A stretch of DNA of 64,000 nt, from the NCBI RefSeq assembly GCF_914767665.1, contig NC_059505.1:34221506-34285505 (forward strand), in the 5' to 3' direction. The translations under genes and the position numbers were made by a program. Position 1 is the first letter of the stretch, and the number at the start of each line of letters is the position of its first letter. The notes below the pieces were generated by a model. The model was not told where the DNA came from. It saw nothing but the letters and a program-made list of their open reading frames with translations, and did not search any database. Origin of the DNA: Harmonia axyridis. Its lineage: Eukaryota; Arthropoda; Insecta; Coleoptera; Coccinellidae. Positions 23,336-34,284 of this stretch are shown piece by piece.

Positions 23336-24466
23336 AAACTGCAACACCCAAAAGGGACTGTTTAAATTTGATTTTTTTTTTTTGTAAAAAAGGTTTTTTT
23401 TATGTAAACAATTTTTGTTACTTAAATATTGTAGTCGGTTATTGCACGTTTTTTTAATTTTACAACGAACCAGCTATTCGAAGAAATCCAAAGTCGATGT
23501 TCAGTTGTTGTTGAAATGCCTAGAGCGCGTGTACGCCGAACTTAAAAGAGGTCGAATTATTGGTCTACGGAAGGCGGGGTTGTCATTACGAGAAATCACT
23601 AACCGTACAAACAGAAATCCAACTACTGTTATGAGATGTTGTCAAGCGTGGTTTGATAATGCCCAAAATCACAAAAATGATGTTCAAGATCGACGTCTAA
23701 GACTTATGGCCATTAGAGACCGATTTGCGACAACTCTATCTTTGGCTGAAAAGTGGTTAAGAGAACAAGGCCATCCTGTAACTGTCCGAACGGTTGGACT
23801 GCAGCATCATCAACACCATCTTGTGTTACCTCTGACGGTTGAGCATCGCCAGCAATGATTACAGTGATGCAGAGAACGTCAACATTGGAATGTGGAATGG
23901 CATCAGGTCATCTTTTCTGAAGAATCTCGATTCTCCATAGGTACACATGATGGCCGAAGAAGGGTTAGTCGACGTCGGGGAGAAAGAAGTGGACCTCAGT
24001 TTGATGTTGAGCATCATGTACAGCGGACAGTAGGCGTTATGGTATGGGGTGCTATTGCATGCAATTAAGTCACCTTTAGTCTTTATTCGAGAATGCAATA
24101 TTTCAGCAAGATCATTCCCGACCTCATGTCTTTCGCCCATAGAGCATGTTTGGGACATCATGGGTAGGAGGCTTGGAAATTTACCCCAGCCCCCACGGAC
24201 TTTGGCGGCTCTGAGACATGAAGTACAGGTAGCTAAGGATAGTATCCCTCAAAAAGAAATAGATCATATTATTGCATCAATGCCGAGACGTGTTGGGGAG
24301 TGTTTAGATAATCGCGGTAGACAAACACATCATTAACAAATTCATTAAAACAAATTGTAAACCCTTTTTTTTCTCCAAATTTCAATCATTTACTCCTTAC
24401 TATTTTATCTATGTTTTACCACAAAAAAAATTGATATTTAAACAGCTCCTTCTGGGTGTTGCAGTT
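23336..24466 (+). mobile_element. Tc1-like element, broken copy T1
   Basis: Inverted ends: AAACTGCAACACCC at the left and its complement GGGTGTTGCAGTTT at the right, with further matching into CTGTTTAAAT. A degraded DD34E transposase lies between. It is nested within the CAGTGGCGGC element. Confidence 0.85.
23516..24336 (+). pseudogene. Tc1-like transposase (copy T1), frameshifted and deleted
   Basis: The start MPRARVRRT is followed by a stop. The helix-turn-helix (RGRIIGLRKAGLSLREI, NPTTVMRCCQAWFDNAQN) is read in a shifted frame. The RRRVGTGRRRGTN linker present in copy T2 is absent. RFATTLSLAEKWLREQGHPVTVRTV and HLVLPLTVEH follow. The catalytic part is broken by a large deletion after VWGAIA, and the tail reads IEHVWDIMGRRLGNLPQPPRTLAALRH, LDNRGRQTHH. 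The family length is about 340 residues. Not functional. Confidence 0.85.
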
Positions 24467-24926
24467 TCTTCTTCAATTAGTATACTTAAAAATGACGTAA
24501 TTTTCTCCGATTGGTGTTTCAGATAAGATGGATCTTTCTTTCGAAACAGGTTTATTTGTTGAGGTGCTCAAAACCCCCCGATAATTTTAGTTCGAGACTT
24601 CTGGAAGGCGGTGTAGAAACCTGGATAATCTATCAGCCGACCTAAGATAAACATCCACGAGCCGCCACTGTTGTCAGCCTACCATTTTCGAGGCTATTTA
24701 CCGAACTTCAGCTGTGTAGGTGTCGTGCGTCACTGGTGTCGACGAACGTATCCAAATGACTATTGTGACGTACGCATCTGCTCATTCATCATCATTGAAT
24801 TCGGATGGTACGTAGGATCTGGATTGATATCGAATTTTATTTATTGTCGCAAACTATGTGGTCCGATAGAATAATAGTGTGCCGGTTCTGCTGCTTGTAA
24901 TTGAAGATTTAGGAATATGAGAGAAC

Positions 24927-25500
24927 CATAAAGTAGTAAACATAGATAGAGGGAGTATACCCAATTTTGACATGTCCCCAACATGGTTAGATTACGTTGT
25001 CGGATTGTGATATATTTTCAAATCCACAATTTTACTATATCTTTATGAATCGTATTATATTGAATGAAATATATTTATTTGAGTGATTCCCGATTAAATA
25101 TACAAATTTGAATATTTGGAATCCGATATTTTGTCTAATTCTCGAATTTATTATAAGCAGCATATTTATTATTTTCTGTATCTACCTGCTGAAATCCAAG
25201 GTTTGGCAACTTTTGCTCTCCTACTGTCATCGGTTGTTTCACGTCGTTTGACGCGCTCAAAGTTTGTTTTCTGAATTTCTGATATATTTAGGAATTTATT
25301 TCCATATATTTTGAGTTGATATGAAACGTTGATTCACTATGGGACATAAGAAGTGCGTTCTTTGTGGAGAAACTCACGAATTGAGTAAAATATCGTGTCA
25401 CTGATATGTTTTCATTTCCGCGCACCTTATGTCAAATTTGATAGTTCATGTTCGGAACAAAATTTTCTTACTGAAAATGTTCTATGTTTATTACTCTGAG
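24927..25500 (+). mobile_element. P-type MITE with perfect 8-bp target duplication (copy P2)
   Basis: A 574-bp copy of the family. It begins CATAAAGTAGTAAACATAGA, ends TTATTACTCTGAG, and is flanked on both sides by GAGAGAAC (24919-24926, 25501-25508). This is the best evidence for the 8-bp duplication length. MGHKKCVLCGETHELSKISCH is readable from about 25339 before a stop, one codon block longer than in P1. The inner part of the right repeat has lost the CTCCCTC segment. Confidence 0.9.
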
Positions 25501-25508
25501 GAGAGAAC

Positions 25509-26057
25509 TGTTTTCCTGGAACGAGTTATTGGTAATATTCAACATTGACGTCGTTTTCAGGTCATTTCCTCCGTATCAAAATGGAATTTCTTTGGTAGGT
25601 TAGTCACAGATACGGATGGAGTCTTATTCTGAAAGCTGAAACAACTAAACTCTTTTCCACGAGATTTTTTAATTAGCGTTTGACGCACGTTTTGACGACA
25701 AAGATGTCATCATCACAAACTGTGACCTACGGATTACTAACTAAATGACGAAAATGAGAAATATCCTTGTACACCACAAAACTGCATGTCCCAAATGCGA
25801 TGCTCATTGAAAGCATCTCAAGAACTATCAGAGTTAGAGAAAAAATTTCAAGGACCCCCTATCTCTTTTTGAGAAAAAATCAGTTAGCAGAAAGCAGATC
25901 ATTGATATCTTGCTTCCCTCTCAAGTTACAGGGAATTTCTCGTTTTTTAGACTTTCCGTTCGTTAGTTAGTTAAGAACATAATAGTCACCTTTGAGACTA
26001 TTCCCGACTAAAAATTCGAATCAACAGACATTTTGGCGAAATGCAAGAACTAGCAAA
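25509..26057. other. non-coding stretch, nothing recognised
   Basis: No gene or element termini seen between the P-type MITE and mariner copy M2. Confidence 0.4.
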
Positions 26058-27200
26058 ATGGTCATCGGAATATTAGTCAATTTGTGCCAGCATCATTGTT
26101 AAAGTTATTCTCGATTAAACATTTCAACTTACGAGCCAAATTCTAGTCGTTTGCGGGAGGTTTTAATTTTCTGCTTTAATATGAAGAAATCAGCGGCTGA
26201 GGCTCATCGAATGCTCTCAGATACTTATGGCGAGGCTGCTATTAGTGGAATAACGTGACGAGAGTGGTTTCAATGATTCAAGAACAGTGATTTTGACGCC
26301 GAAGACCAGCATAGCATTGGAAGTGAGAGAAGGTTTTCGAAGATGCAGAATCGAAGGCATTACTTGATCAAGACTCGTGTCAAACGCAATAAGAATTGGT
26401 AGGATCATTGGGAGTGACGCAACAAGCCATTTCAAAACGTCTGAAAGTCATGGGAATGATTCATAAACAAGGAAATTGGATACCGTACGAGTTGAACGGA
26501 GTTTGTTTGCTTGTGAACAGCTGCTTGCAAGGCAAAAACGGAAGGGATTTCTGCATCGCATTGTGACGAGAGACGGAGAATGGGTTTATTCCTATAATCC
26601 CAAACTCAGAAATCATGGGGTTATCCCGGCCATGCTTCCACGTCGACGGCCAAGCCGATTATCCACGGTTCCAAGATCATGTTCAGTATTTGGTGGCGTA
26701 GTGTATTATGAGTTGTTAAAACCGACTGATACAATCACAGGCGATCGTTATCGAACGCAATTAATGCGTTTGAGCCGAGCATTGAAAAACAAACGGCCGC
26801 AATACAACGAGAGTCATGATAAAGTGATTTAACATCATGACAATACTCGACCTCATGTTGCGAAAGTGGTCAAGACATACTTGGACACGTTGAAATGGGA
26901 AGTCCTACCCCACCTGCCTTATTCTCGAAACGTTGCTCCCTCGTACTATCATTTGTTTTAATCAATGGCACACGCCTGGCCGACTAGCACTTCCGATCTT
27001 ATGAAGAATTGAAACTTGGATGGATTCGTGGATCGCTTCAAAATAGACCAATTTTTTCAACTCGAGATTCGTACGCTGCTCGAAAGATGGGAGAAAGTAG
27101 TGGCCAGCGATTGACAATACTTCAAATGATATAACCAATTTTTTACAATAAAACCTCGAATTTCGGAAAAAACGGCTGAAGAAAAGTTGTCCTATAGCCT
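26058..27200 (+). mobile_element. DD34D mariner, broken copy M2 (5' end truncated)
   Basis: Homology to M3 begins at about 26058 (CATCGGAATATTAGTCAATT), so the 5' inverted repeat is missing. The 3' end is a worn version of the inverted repeat (CGGCTGAAGAAAAGTTGT). The transposase start codon has changed to ATT in the ATTTCAACTTACGAGCC context. Confidence 0.85.
26128..27117 (+). pseudogene. mariner DD34D transposase (copy M2), frameshifted
   Basis: The N-terminal codons SAYEPNSSRL-like lack a Met. The helix-turn-helix region has several stops. A 118-codon frame at 26476-26832 covers RSLFACEQLLARQKRKGFLHRIVT, SVFGGVVYYELLKPTDTITGDRYRTQL and ends before the second catalytic Asp, where LQH has become a stop. 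The HDNTRPHVAKVVKTY-like block and the YHLF region follow, out of frame or altered. Not functional. Confidence 0.85.
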
Positions 27201-27567
27201 GAATTCGTGTTGACTTTCTTAAAAATAAATCTCATGAACTCTCGTATGATAAGTAGAAGCTATAACACTATTGTCTTCATGTTCTCACTAAAATTACGTT
27301 ATCCAGTAAAAGTTTGCTTGTAACTGTTTTATATATATAATCATTTGTAATTTGGACAATTCTGTTATTTTCTTTGAGACCATGTGTAAAGACCATGTGT
27401 AACTTTTGAATAGAATCATGTCGGTTTAGCTGTTGCTTTGATATTTTACTTGAAATAAACAATATTCCTCAAAATGCAAAAACCATCAACGTAATACCCA
27501 CATTTTATTAGTCCTAGAAAAATTTTAAAAATCGTCGTATATCAAGCAAAACGAAAATGAAAAATGG

Positions 27568-28095
27568 TATATTCTGAAACGAGTTGCAAAATGGGCCCCT
27601 ATTCCAAAACGAACGACGAAGGAGCATGAGTGTTGCGGAATTGCCTTCTGCAACGAGTATTAGACGATATTTTCTCTATTTCAGTCAAATTTTCCGAAAT
27701 ATTGGCGAAATCCAATGAAAAATTTAGATTATACATCCTAGTGACTTTTGTATTGTATCTTGGCAGTTGGTGTGACTGTTACAAAAATTGACAGATTACG
27801 GAATTTAAATCGTACGTATCGAATTTTGAAATAATTTATAATAACGCATTAAATTCGTGAATTATGTCTGACGAAATCGATTTATGATCATCAGAATTAA
27901 GAGAAATTGCGAATAATGTTGCAAATCATTTCACTATATCCAAATTATATTATATTGACAATTATTGACGTTTGTTAAAATTTGATAGGATAGGAAGTCA
28001 GTATAGACAACCACAAAACGAAAAATATAACTGAGAACAATGCTGTAATGAGTTCATTACAGCACTGTTTTTAGATCTGCAATGAACGATACTGA
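27568..28095 (+). mobile_element. hairpin-ended non-autonomous element, copy E2
   Basis: Same layout as E1: start TATTCTGAAACGAGTTGCA, a terminal hairpin (shorter here because of a deletion), the ATG at 27864 with MSDEIDL and an early stop, and TGCTGTAATGAGTTCATTAC near 28043. It forms an inverted pair with E3. Confidence 0.7.
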
Positions 28096-28667
28096 AAAAG
28101 AGAAAAATTTTTTTTCTTGTTTCCTACGTAGGATTGAAAACTTACGTACTCCATTTTTAGACGGACACTTAACGAGCTTTTTATTGTGATATCATTAACC
28201 GTTACTGACGCTAGTTGTGTTAGGGTAATGCCTCCTAATACAACGACGTTACAGAGGCCCTCTTCAGGGACACACAGTTAAGGTGGTTTTGCGCCTAATC
28301 CTCAATTTGGAGTCATTCTCTCTCTAATTAAATTAAATCAACACATAATAATCTCAATCTGAAACTCCTTTGACTGAATTCGAATAGTGGCACGATATAA
28401 TTATAATCGAAACTGGTAAGCTGATATGAATAAAATACAGATTACGGTGATACAAGCCAGTTATTATATCATTTGGAATTTCAATCACAAATTAGATGAG
28501 GACGGGAATTATTTATGTTGAACTCGATGATTTTCGAGAATTCTATGAACTCCGTCACGGTTTTTCGTTTGAAGTTCCTTTCAAAGTAAAAATATGGTAT
28601 CGAACGATGAGGTTCAAATTAATAATGATGAAGAATTCGTGGACAAATTCAATTCTGTCCGTCCTTT
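28096..28667. other. spacer between inverted copies E2 and E3
   Basis: Unique-looking AT-rich sequence with one GC-richer patch at 28200-28300. No gene seen. A 94-codon frame starting at 28496 has no recognisable motif and runs into E3. Confidence 0.4.
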
Positions 28668-29160
28668 CATACAGTGCTGTAATGAACTCATTACAGTTAC
28701 AGTTATATTTTTCGTTTCGTGGTTGTCTACCCAGATTTCCAATCCTATCAAAATTCAACAAACGTCAATTGTCAATGTAATATAACTAATATTCAGTGAA
28801 AAGATTTGCGACATTATTCGCAAAATCTCTTAATTCTGTTGATATAAAATCGATTTCGTCAGACATAATTCACGAATTTAATGAGGAACGTTCGATTCAA
28901 TTTCAAATTCCATAATCTGTCAATTTTCGTAACAGTCACACCAACTGCCAAGATACAATACAAATGTCACTAGGATATATAATCTGAATTTTCATTTCAC
29001 GAAACTTGACTGAAATAGAGGAAATATCATCTAATACTCGTTGCAGAAGGCAATTCCAACACCCATGCAGTCGAAAACTCGCTCATTCCTCGCTCGTTTT
29101 CGAATTTCACATTCGTGTTGGAATAGGTGTCCATTCTGCAACTTGTTTTAGAATATACTA
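28668..29160 (-). mobile_element. hairpin-ended non-autonomous element, copy E3
   Basis: Reverse-strand copy of E1/E2. It starts at the right with TAGTATATTCTAAAACAAG, has the hairpin TTGCAGAATGG/CCTTCTGCAA, and ATG at 28866 (minus) with MSDEIDFISTELRD before a stop. GTGCTGTAATGAACTCATTA lies at the far end. Confidence 0.7.
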
Positions 29161-29585
29161 TTACGTACAGGGTAATCACCGGAAATATAGTCTTAAATTT
29201 TGCTAGTCCGGTTCTGGTTTTTCAATTTGATAAAAAGGCATTCGTGAAAACTGCAAAATTTATTAACTATTTTCACTCAAAAGAGAATGTTGTTTGATCA
29301 CCGATTGGCATTTGTAAAAGGCAAAAAAACTGCAATTTTTGAAATGATGCTACCGATATATTCAAGATTTCTTCTACTATGAAATTTTTTTCACAATAGA
29401 ATGTTTATTGATCACCCTGTATGACGGTGCCAAGCAAAGATTTAGAATTTTCATTATGAAATAATTCTTTATGGTTAAGGAAACGAAAAAAATCCATAAT
29501 ATTAACGTTCATGGTGATCCAATATTTATGAAAATAGAAAAAGTCTCAAATTTTCCTAGTCCGGATCTGATTTATTCAATTTCAC
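29161..29585. repeat. short direct repeat pair around an ACAGGGT/ACCCTGT module
   Basis: AAATTTTGCTAGTCCGGTTC (about 29198) and AAATTTTCCTAGTCCGGATC (about 29548) are diverged direct copies about 350 bp apart. TACAGGGTAATCACC (29168) and ATCACCCTGTAT (29401) lie between or beside them. No coding sequence. Confidence 0.55.
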
Positions 29586-30650
29586 AAATATTGATTGATT
29601 GATTGATGCAAAGAGATGGTCTTATTCTTTTTGAGGGTTTTTTCCCAAGCTACCTGTACTTCATGTCTAAGAGCCGCCAGAGTCCGTGGAGGCTGAAGTA
29701 AATTTCCAAGCTTTCTTTCCATGATGTTGCAAACATGCTCTATGGGAGAAATATCGGGGATCTGGTCGGCCATTGCGAAAGATTCACTTGGATCGCTCGA
29801 AAAATTCAAACTAACTCTAGCAACATGAGGTCGGGCATTACCCAGCTGGAATATTTGATTCTCGAGCTGGTTAAGGTATTGGAGAACATATGGCTCCACT
29901 ATTTCTGTAGGTTACGCAGCGCAGTCATGTGAACCACGAATAAAGACGACCTACTTGCATGTGCGATGGCACCCCATACCATAACGCCTACTGTCCGGTG
30001 TAGATGACGCTCAACATCAAACTAAGGTTCACGTCTTTCTCCCCGACGTCGTCTAACCCTTCTTCGGCCATCATGTGCACCCAAGGAGAATCGAGATTCG
30101 TCAGAAAGGCGACCTGATGGCATTCCACATTCCAATGTTGACTTTCTCTGCACCACTGTAATCGTTGCCGGCGATGCTCAACCGTCAGAGTTAACACTAG
30201 ATGGGGTCGATAATGCTGCAGACCAAAAGATCTTATCCGGCGGTAAACTGTTCGGACAGTTACAGGATGGCCTTGAACTCCTAAGCACTCATCCGCCAAA
30301 GATCGAGTTGTCGCAAATCGGTCTCTAATAGCCATAAGCCTTAGACGTCGATCTTGAACTTCATTTGTGCCCCTTCGACGTCCGGTACCTACTCTTCTTC
30401 GATTTTGGGTATTATCAAACCACGCTTGAGAACATATCATAACAGTAGTTGGATTTCTTTTCAAACGGTTAGCGATTTCTCGAAATGACAACCCCGCCTC
30501 CAGTAGACCAATAATTCGTCCTCTTTCAAATTCACTTAGCTGGCGATAAATTCCGCGTACACGTGCTCTAGACATTTTAACAACAACTAAACATCGAGTT
30601 TGGATCTCCTCGAACAGCTGGTTTGTTGTCAATTCAAAAAAAAACAAAAA
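29582..30650 (-). mobile_element. Tc1-like element, truncated copy T2
   Basis: Reverse-strand relative of T1 with a far better preserved N-terminal half. The 5' leader (complement near 30600-30650, ACAAACCAGCTGTTCGA) matches T1 but is cut where DD41D copy D3 begins. The 3' inverted repeat is absent; homology stops at about 29582 in a short ATTG repeat. Confidence 0.85.
29590..30575 (-). pseudogene. Tc1-like DD34E transposase (copy T2), frameshifted
   Basis: The normal start is MSRARVRGIYRQLSEFERGR at 30575. An in-frame extension reaches 30647 but is leader sequence. Two helix-turn-helix units are visible (GLLEAGLSFREIANRLKRNP; RFATTRSLADECLGVQGHPVTVRTVYRRI) with the RRRVGTGRRRGTN AT-hook-like linker between them. 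The first catalytic block, normally FSDESRFSLGTHDGR, is damaged (FLTNLDSPWVHM). The frame is lost near 29990 and resumes at 29899 as LENQIFQLGNARPHVARVSLNF, where the second catalytic Asp is replaced by Gly. DISPIEHVCNIMERKLG follows. Not functional. Confidence 0.85.
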
Positions 30651-30651
30651 A

Positions 30652-31595
30652 AGGGGGTGTTTTTTTCGAGGTATATAACTTTAAGTTGGCATTACTGTTC
30701 AAGATGGCGACCGATTTGACAGCTGTCAAGTGATTTATTCTCAGTTTGGTTTGGCAATTCATCATGAATAGACTCACGCCTAAACAACGCTTGCAAATAG
30801 TGCAATTTTATTTCGAAAATAATGGTTCTGTGCGGAATACGTATCGCGCACTACGTCCATTTTATTTTGTTTAGCGATGAGGCGCACTTCTGGTTGAATG
30901 GTTACGTCAACAAACAAAACTGCCGCATTTGGAGTGAAGCTAATCCTCAAGTGTATTTCCAAACACCGTTACATCCAGAAAAACTAACTGTTTGGTGCGC
31001 TTTATTTATGGGCTGGAGGAATCATTGGTCCGTACTTCTTGAAAAACGATGATGGCCAGAACGTTACAGTCAATGGTGATCGGTATAGAGCCATGATTAC
31101 TAACTTTTTCATTCCTGAATTGAACAACCATGATGTCCAGGAGCTATGGTTCCAACAAGACGGCGCAACATGTCACACAGCTCGTGCCACAATCGATTTA
31201 TTGAAAGACACGTTTGGTGACCGCTTAATTTCACGTTTTGGACCTGTGAATTGGTCTCCAAGATCTTGTGATTTAACACCGCTAGACTACTTTCTGTGGG
31301 ACCATGTAAAATCATTGGTCTATGCGGATAAGCCACAAACCCTCGACCCTTTGGAAGAGAACATTCGCCGTGTTATTGCCGATATACGGCCACAAATGTT
31401 GGAAAAAGTCATCGGAAATTGGACGTCCAGATTGGACTACATCCGAGCCAGCTGAGGCGGTCATATGCTAGAAATCATATTAAAAATGTAATGCCACAAG
31501 ATTATCTTGCAGATAAATATAATTCATGTCAATCGAATAATTCATCGTTGTTTTATTGCAATTTAAAGTTCTATAGCTCTAAAAAAAACATCCTT
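30652..31595 (+). mobile_element. DD41D mariner-type element, internally deleted (copy D3)
   Basis: Left end GGGGGTGTTTTTTTCGAGG and right end AAAAAAAACATCCTT are the family's inverted repeats. It abuts the truncated 5' end of T2. The junction of the internal deletion is ACTACGTCCATTTTATTTTG, directly followed by SDEAHFWLNG, so it retains the first catalytic Asp block, but out of frame with the N-terminus. Confidence 0.85.
30763..31455 (+). pseudogene. DD41D transposase remnant (copy D3)
   Basis: The N-terminal MNRLTPKQRLQIVQFYF opens at 30763 and goes out of frame at the deletion junction near 30860. 30822-31052 reads through FSDEAHFWLNGYVNKQ and HPEKLTVWCAL, then an insertion (LFMGW) shifts the frame. 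31039-31455 carries QQDGATCHTA, SRFGPVNWSPRSCDLTPLDYFLW and the C-terminal NIRRVIADIRPQMLEKVIGNW. All three catalytic Asp exist, spread over two frames. Confidence 0.85.
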
Positions 31596-32130
31596 CACCA
31601 GAATACGTCTTGAAACGTTGGTAATTTCAAACGTTTTTCTAGAACTTGTAGCCGCCACTGATGTTTATTAAGAGTATTAAGACTATTCCAATTACAGGGT
31701 CTATTATATTACCTCTTAAAATATTTTACATCCCATATTAGACAGCCTCATTAACTATACGCTTGTGAATTTCGCAACTTGTACATCGATGTAAAACCAA
31801 TAAATGGCACTGATTGTATCTATGAATAAAGTCGGTAGGCTATTTTAATCCAGCCTCAATTTCATCCGTTGATATCGACTTCCGGTGAAATGTGTAGAAG
31901 GCGCCACTTCTAAAAACAGAAGCGTATGTATCATTTTCACAAGGCTAACACTCCGTTGAGGTCTTCATTTCATGTATATAAGTACTTATTTATTTTTGTC
32001 GCCGTAACTATGAAGTTGACACAATGCACTTGGATCATTTGCTTCGCGTAGGACAAGAAGCGTGGATTTTAACAGAATTAATGCGATTTCTACAGAGTGT
32101 TCCAAATCAAGTCGGCACCATTGCCAACTG
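31596..32130. other. non-coding stretch, one hAT-like end
   Basis: GCCGCCACTG at about 31651-31660 matches the right end of the 22.8-24.7 kb hAT-like element; no matching left end is nearby. Nothing else recognised. Confidence 0.4.
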
Positions 32131-32974
32131 CGTTATTATTGATGCTACGATGTCGATTAAATGGGCAAACTGGTAGCATTTTTGGTGGCCTTCTCAATGC
32201 CGAAAACAAAACAAAAATTGACAGTCGCGTTGTCATATAATTTCATTAAATGATATTGTTTTCAATGGAACACCTTATATATTTTCATGCATTTCGATTC
32301 GTAATAAGATTCTCAACAACAAAGTTCATTTGACTTTTTTTCCTAAAGGTGAAAATAAGGCAGTTGTATTAATATGAAACATTTATAACAGACGGATTTG
32401 ATAAAGCGCAATAAAATATCGAGTGAATGTTCAAAAACACCGCCTTCTTGTTGAACACATATTTGGGCCCTTCTATTGACGCTATTGTTTCACAAAATGA
32501 ATGCAGCTAGCAAAATGGCTTTAAGATGGAAATTATCGCTTTGTATATTAATACCAAATAGCTTAGTGGTGTCAATTGAGTGGTGCGACATGATGATCAC
32601 TGCTTTCACTAGTTCACATCCCAGCGCAATTTTTTCTTTTCACTGTCTTATTTTGCTATTAGTAGCGAAATATTGTCATTCGTACAAAAAATGGGTGTTA
32701 TTCGCCGAAACAAGTAAATTGTACTAGTGAAAGAAATAAATATTTCAAAATAAGTCGCTCATTTTTCACTTTAGGAAGAAAGATGATATGAGAATGTTAT
32801 AACGAATCGAAATGCATGAAAGAATATAGGGTGTTCCATTGAAAAAAAAAAATAATTTTATGAAATATTATGACAACGCAACGTCAATTTTTGTTTTGTT
32901 TTCGGCATGGAGAAGGCCACTAAAAATACTACCAGTTTGCCCATTCAACCGACATCGTAGCATCAATAATAACG
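32131..32974. mobile_element. foldback element with arms of about 215 bp
   Basis: The left arm, 32131-32356, begins CGTTATTATTGATGCTACGA. The right arm, about 32760-32974, ends in TCGTAGCATCAATAATAACG, its exact complement. The arms stay similar inward through GGGCAAACTGGTAGCATTTTT, GCCGAAAACAAAACAAAAATTGAC and ATGCATTTCGATTCG. The 400-bp loop holds an 83-codon hydrophobic open frame (32476-32727) that I do not recognise and would not call a gene. A CACCTTATAT/ATAGGGTGTTCC pair lies within the arms. Confidence 0.85.
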
Positions 32975-33099
32975 TCTGTTATATCCGAACATAAGTTTTT
33001 TTTTCATAAAATTTCATTGAAATTTCAGAATGTCTAAAATAAATTAACTCAAAGATTCATATCATCAAAACTTGCCGTTTTTGAGATATTCAAATTTTA

Positions 33100-34282
33100 T
33101 TAAGTGTACAACTTTGCTTCCGCCGTTTGGCGGGAAATGATAGTCGAAATAAATAGATCGTAGCATACTATAAGCTTAGGTATTTGTAAACATAACGTCA
33201 TCGAAATATTTGTCGATTTGTGTCTGCATACTGAAGTTATTCTCGATTAAACATGTCAGCTTACGTGCCGAATTCTCGTCATTTGCGGAAGCTTTTAATT
33301 TTCTGCTTCAATATGAAGAAATCTGCGGCTGAGGCTCATCGAATGCTATCAAATGCCTATGGTGAGGCTGCTATTAGTGAAAGAACGTGCCGAAAGTGGT
33401 TTCAACGCTTCAAGAACGGTGATTTTTAAGTCGAAGACCAGCATGGCGGTGAAAGAGAGAAGGTTTTCATAGATGCAGAATTGTAGGAATTACTTGATGA
33501 AGACTAGACAAGAATTGGCAGGATCATTGGTAGTGACGCAACAAGCCATTTCAAAACGCCTGAAAGTCATGGGAATGATTCAGAAACAAGGAAATTAAGT
33601 GCCGTACGAGTTGAAGTCAAGAGATGTTGGACGGCGTTTGTTTGCTTGTGAACAGCTGCTTGCAAGGCAAAGACGGAAGGGATTTCTACATCGCATTATG
33701 ACTGGAGATGAAAAATGGGTTCATTATGATAATCCCATGCGCAGAAAATCAAAGGGATATTCCACGTTGACGGCCAAACCGAAATTTCCAAGGTCATGCT
33801 CAGTATTTGGTGCGATCAGCTCGTCGTATGAGTTAGTGAAACCGACTAAAACAATCACAGGCGATCCTTTGAGCCGAGCATTGAAAGACAAACGGTCGCA
33901 ATACAACGAGAGCCATGATAAAGTGATTTTACAGCATGACAATGCTCGACATCATTTTGCGAAAGTGGTCAAGACATACTTGGAAACCCGGCGTATTCTC
34001 CAGACGTTGCTCCGTCGGACTATCACTTGTTTCGATCAATGGCACACGGCCTGGCTGACCAGCACTTCCGGTCTTATGAAGAAGTAGAAAATTCTATCGA
34101 TTCGTGGATCGCTTCAAAAGATGGCAAATTTTTTCAACGCAGGATTCGTACGCTGTCCGAAAAATGGGAGGAAATAGTGGCCAGCGATGGACAATACTTT
34201 GAATCATAAATGTAAAACCAGTTCTTCACAATAAAGCCTCGAATATGTGAAAAAACGGCGGAAGCAAAGTTGTACGCCTATG
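33100..34282 (+). mobile_element. DD34D mariner, full-length broken copy M3
   Basis: Both inverted repeats are present: TTAAGTGTACAACTTTGC at the left, and the complement of CATAGGCGTACAACTTTGC at the right. Each is bounded by TA (33098-33099, 34283-34284). The 1,183-bp length suits a 345-codon mariner with some internal loss. This is the reference copy for ends in this window. Confidence 0.9.
33253..34209 (+). pseudogene. mariner DD34D transposase (copy M3), with stops and deletions
   Basis: It starts MSAYVPNSRHLRKLLIFCF at 33253 and reads through AISERTCRKWFQRFKNGDF to a stop where the family has DVEDQH. A second stop lies in the DAELEALLD segment. The 33599-34087 frame gives PYELKSRDVGRRLFACEQLL, FLHRIMTGDEKWVHYDNP with the first catalytic Asp, and VILQHDNARHHFAKVVKTYLE with the second. 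YRTQLMR is deleted, and the SPDVAPSDYHLF block with the third Asp is read in another frame. Family proteins are about 345 residues. Dead. Confidence 0.9.
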
Positions 34283-34284
34283 TA

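Larger units (their letters stand above)
22768..24669 (+). mobile_element. hAT-like element, ends CAGTGGCGGC, containing a Tc1 relic
   Basis: The left end CAGTGGCGGC and right end GCCGCCACTG are inverted. The flanking 8-mers atatcagc and ttgtcagc agree at 6 of 8 positions, as expected of a decayed hAT target duplication. The interior holds no hAT transposase that I can recognise, and most of it is a nested Tc1-like element. A matching lone right end (GCCGCCACTG) occurs at about 31651-31660. Confidence 0.55.
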
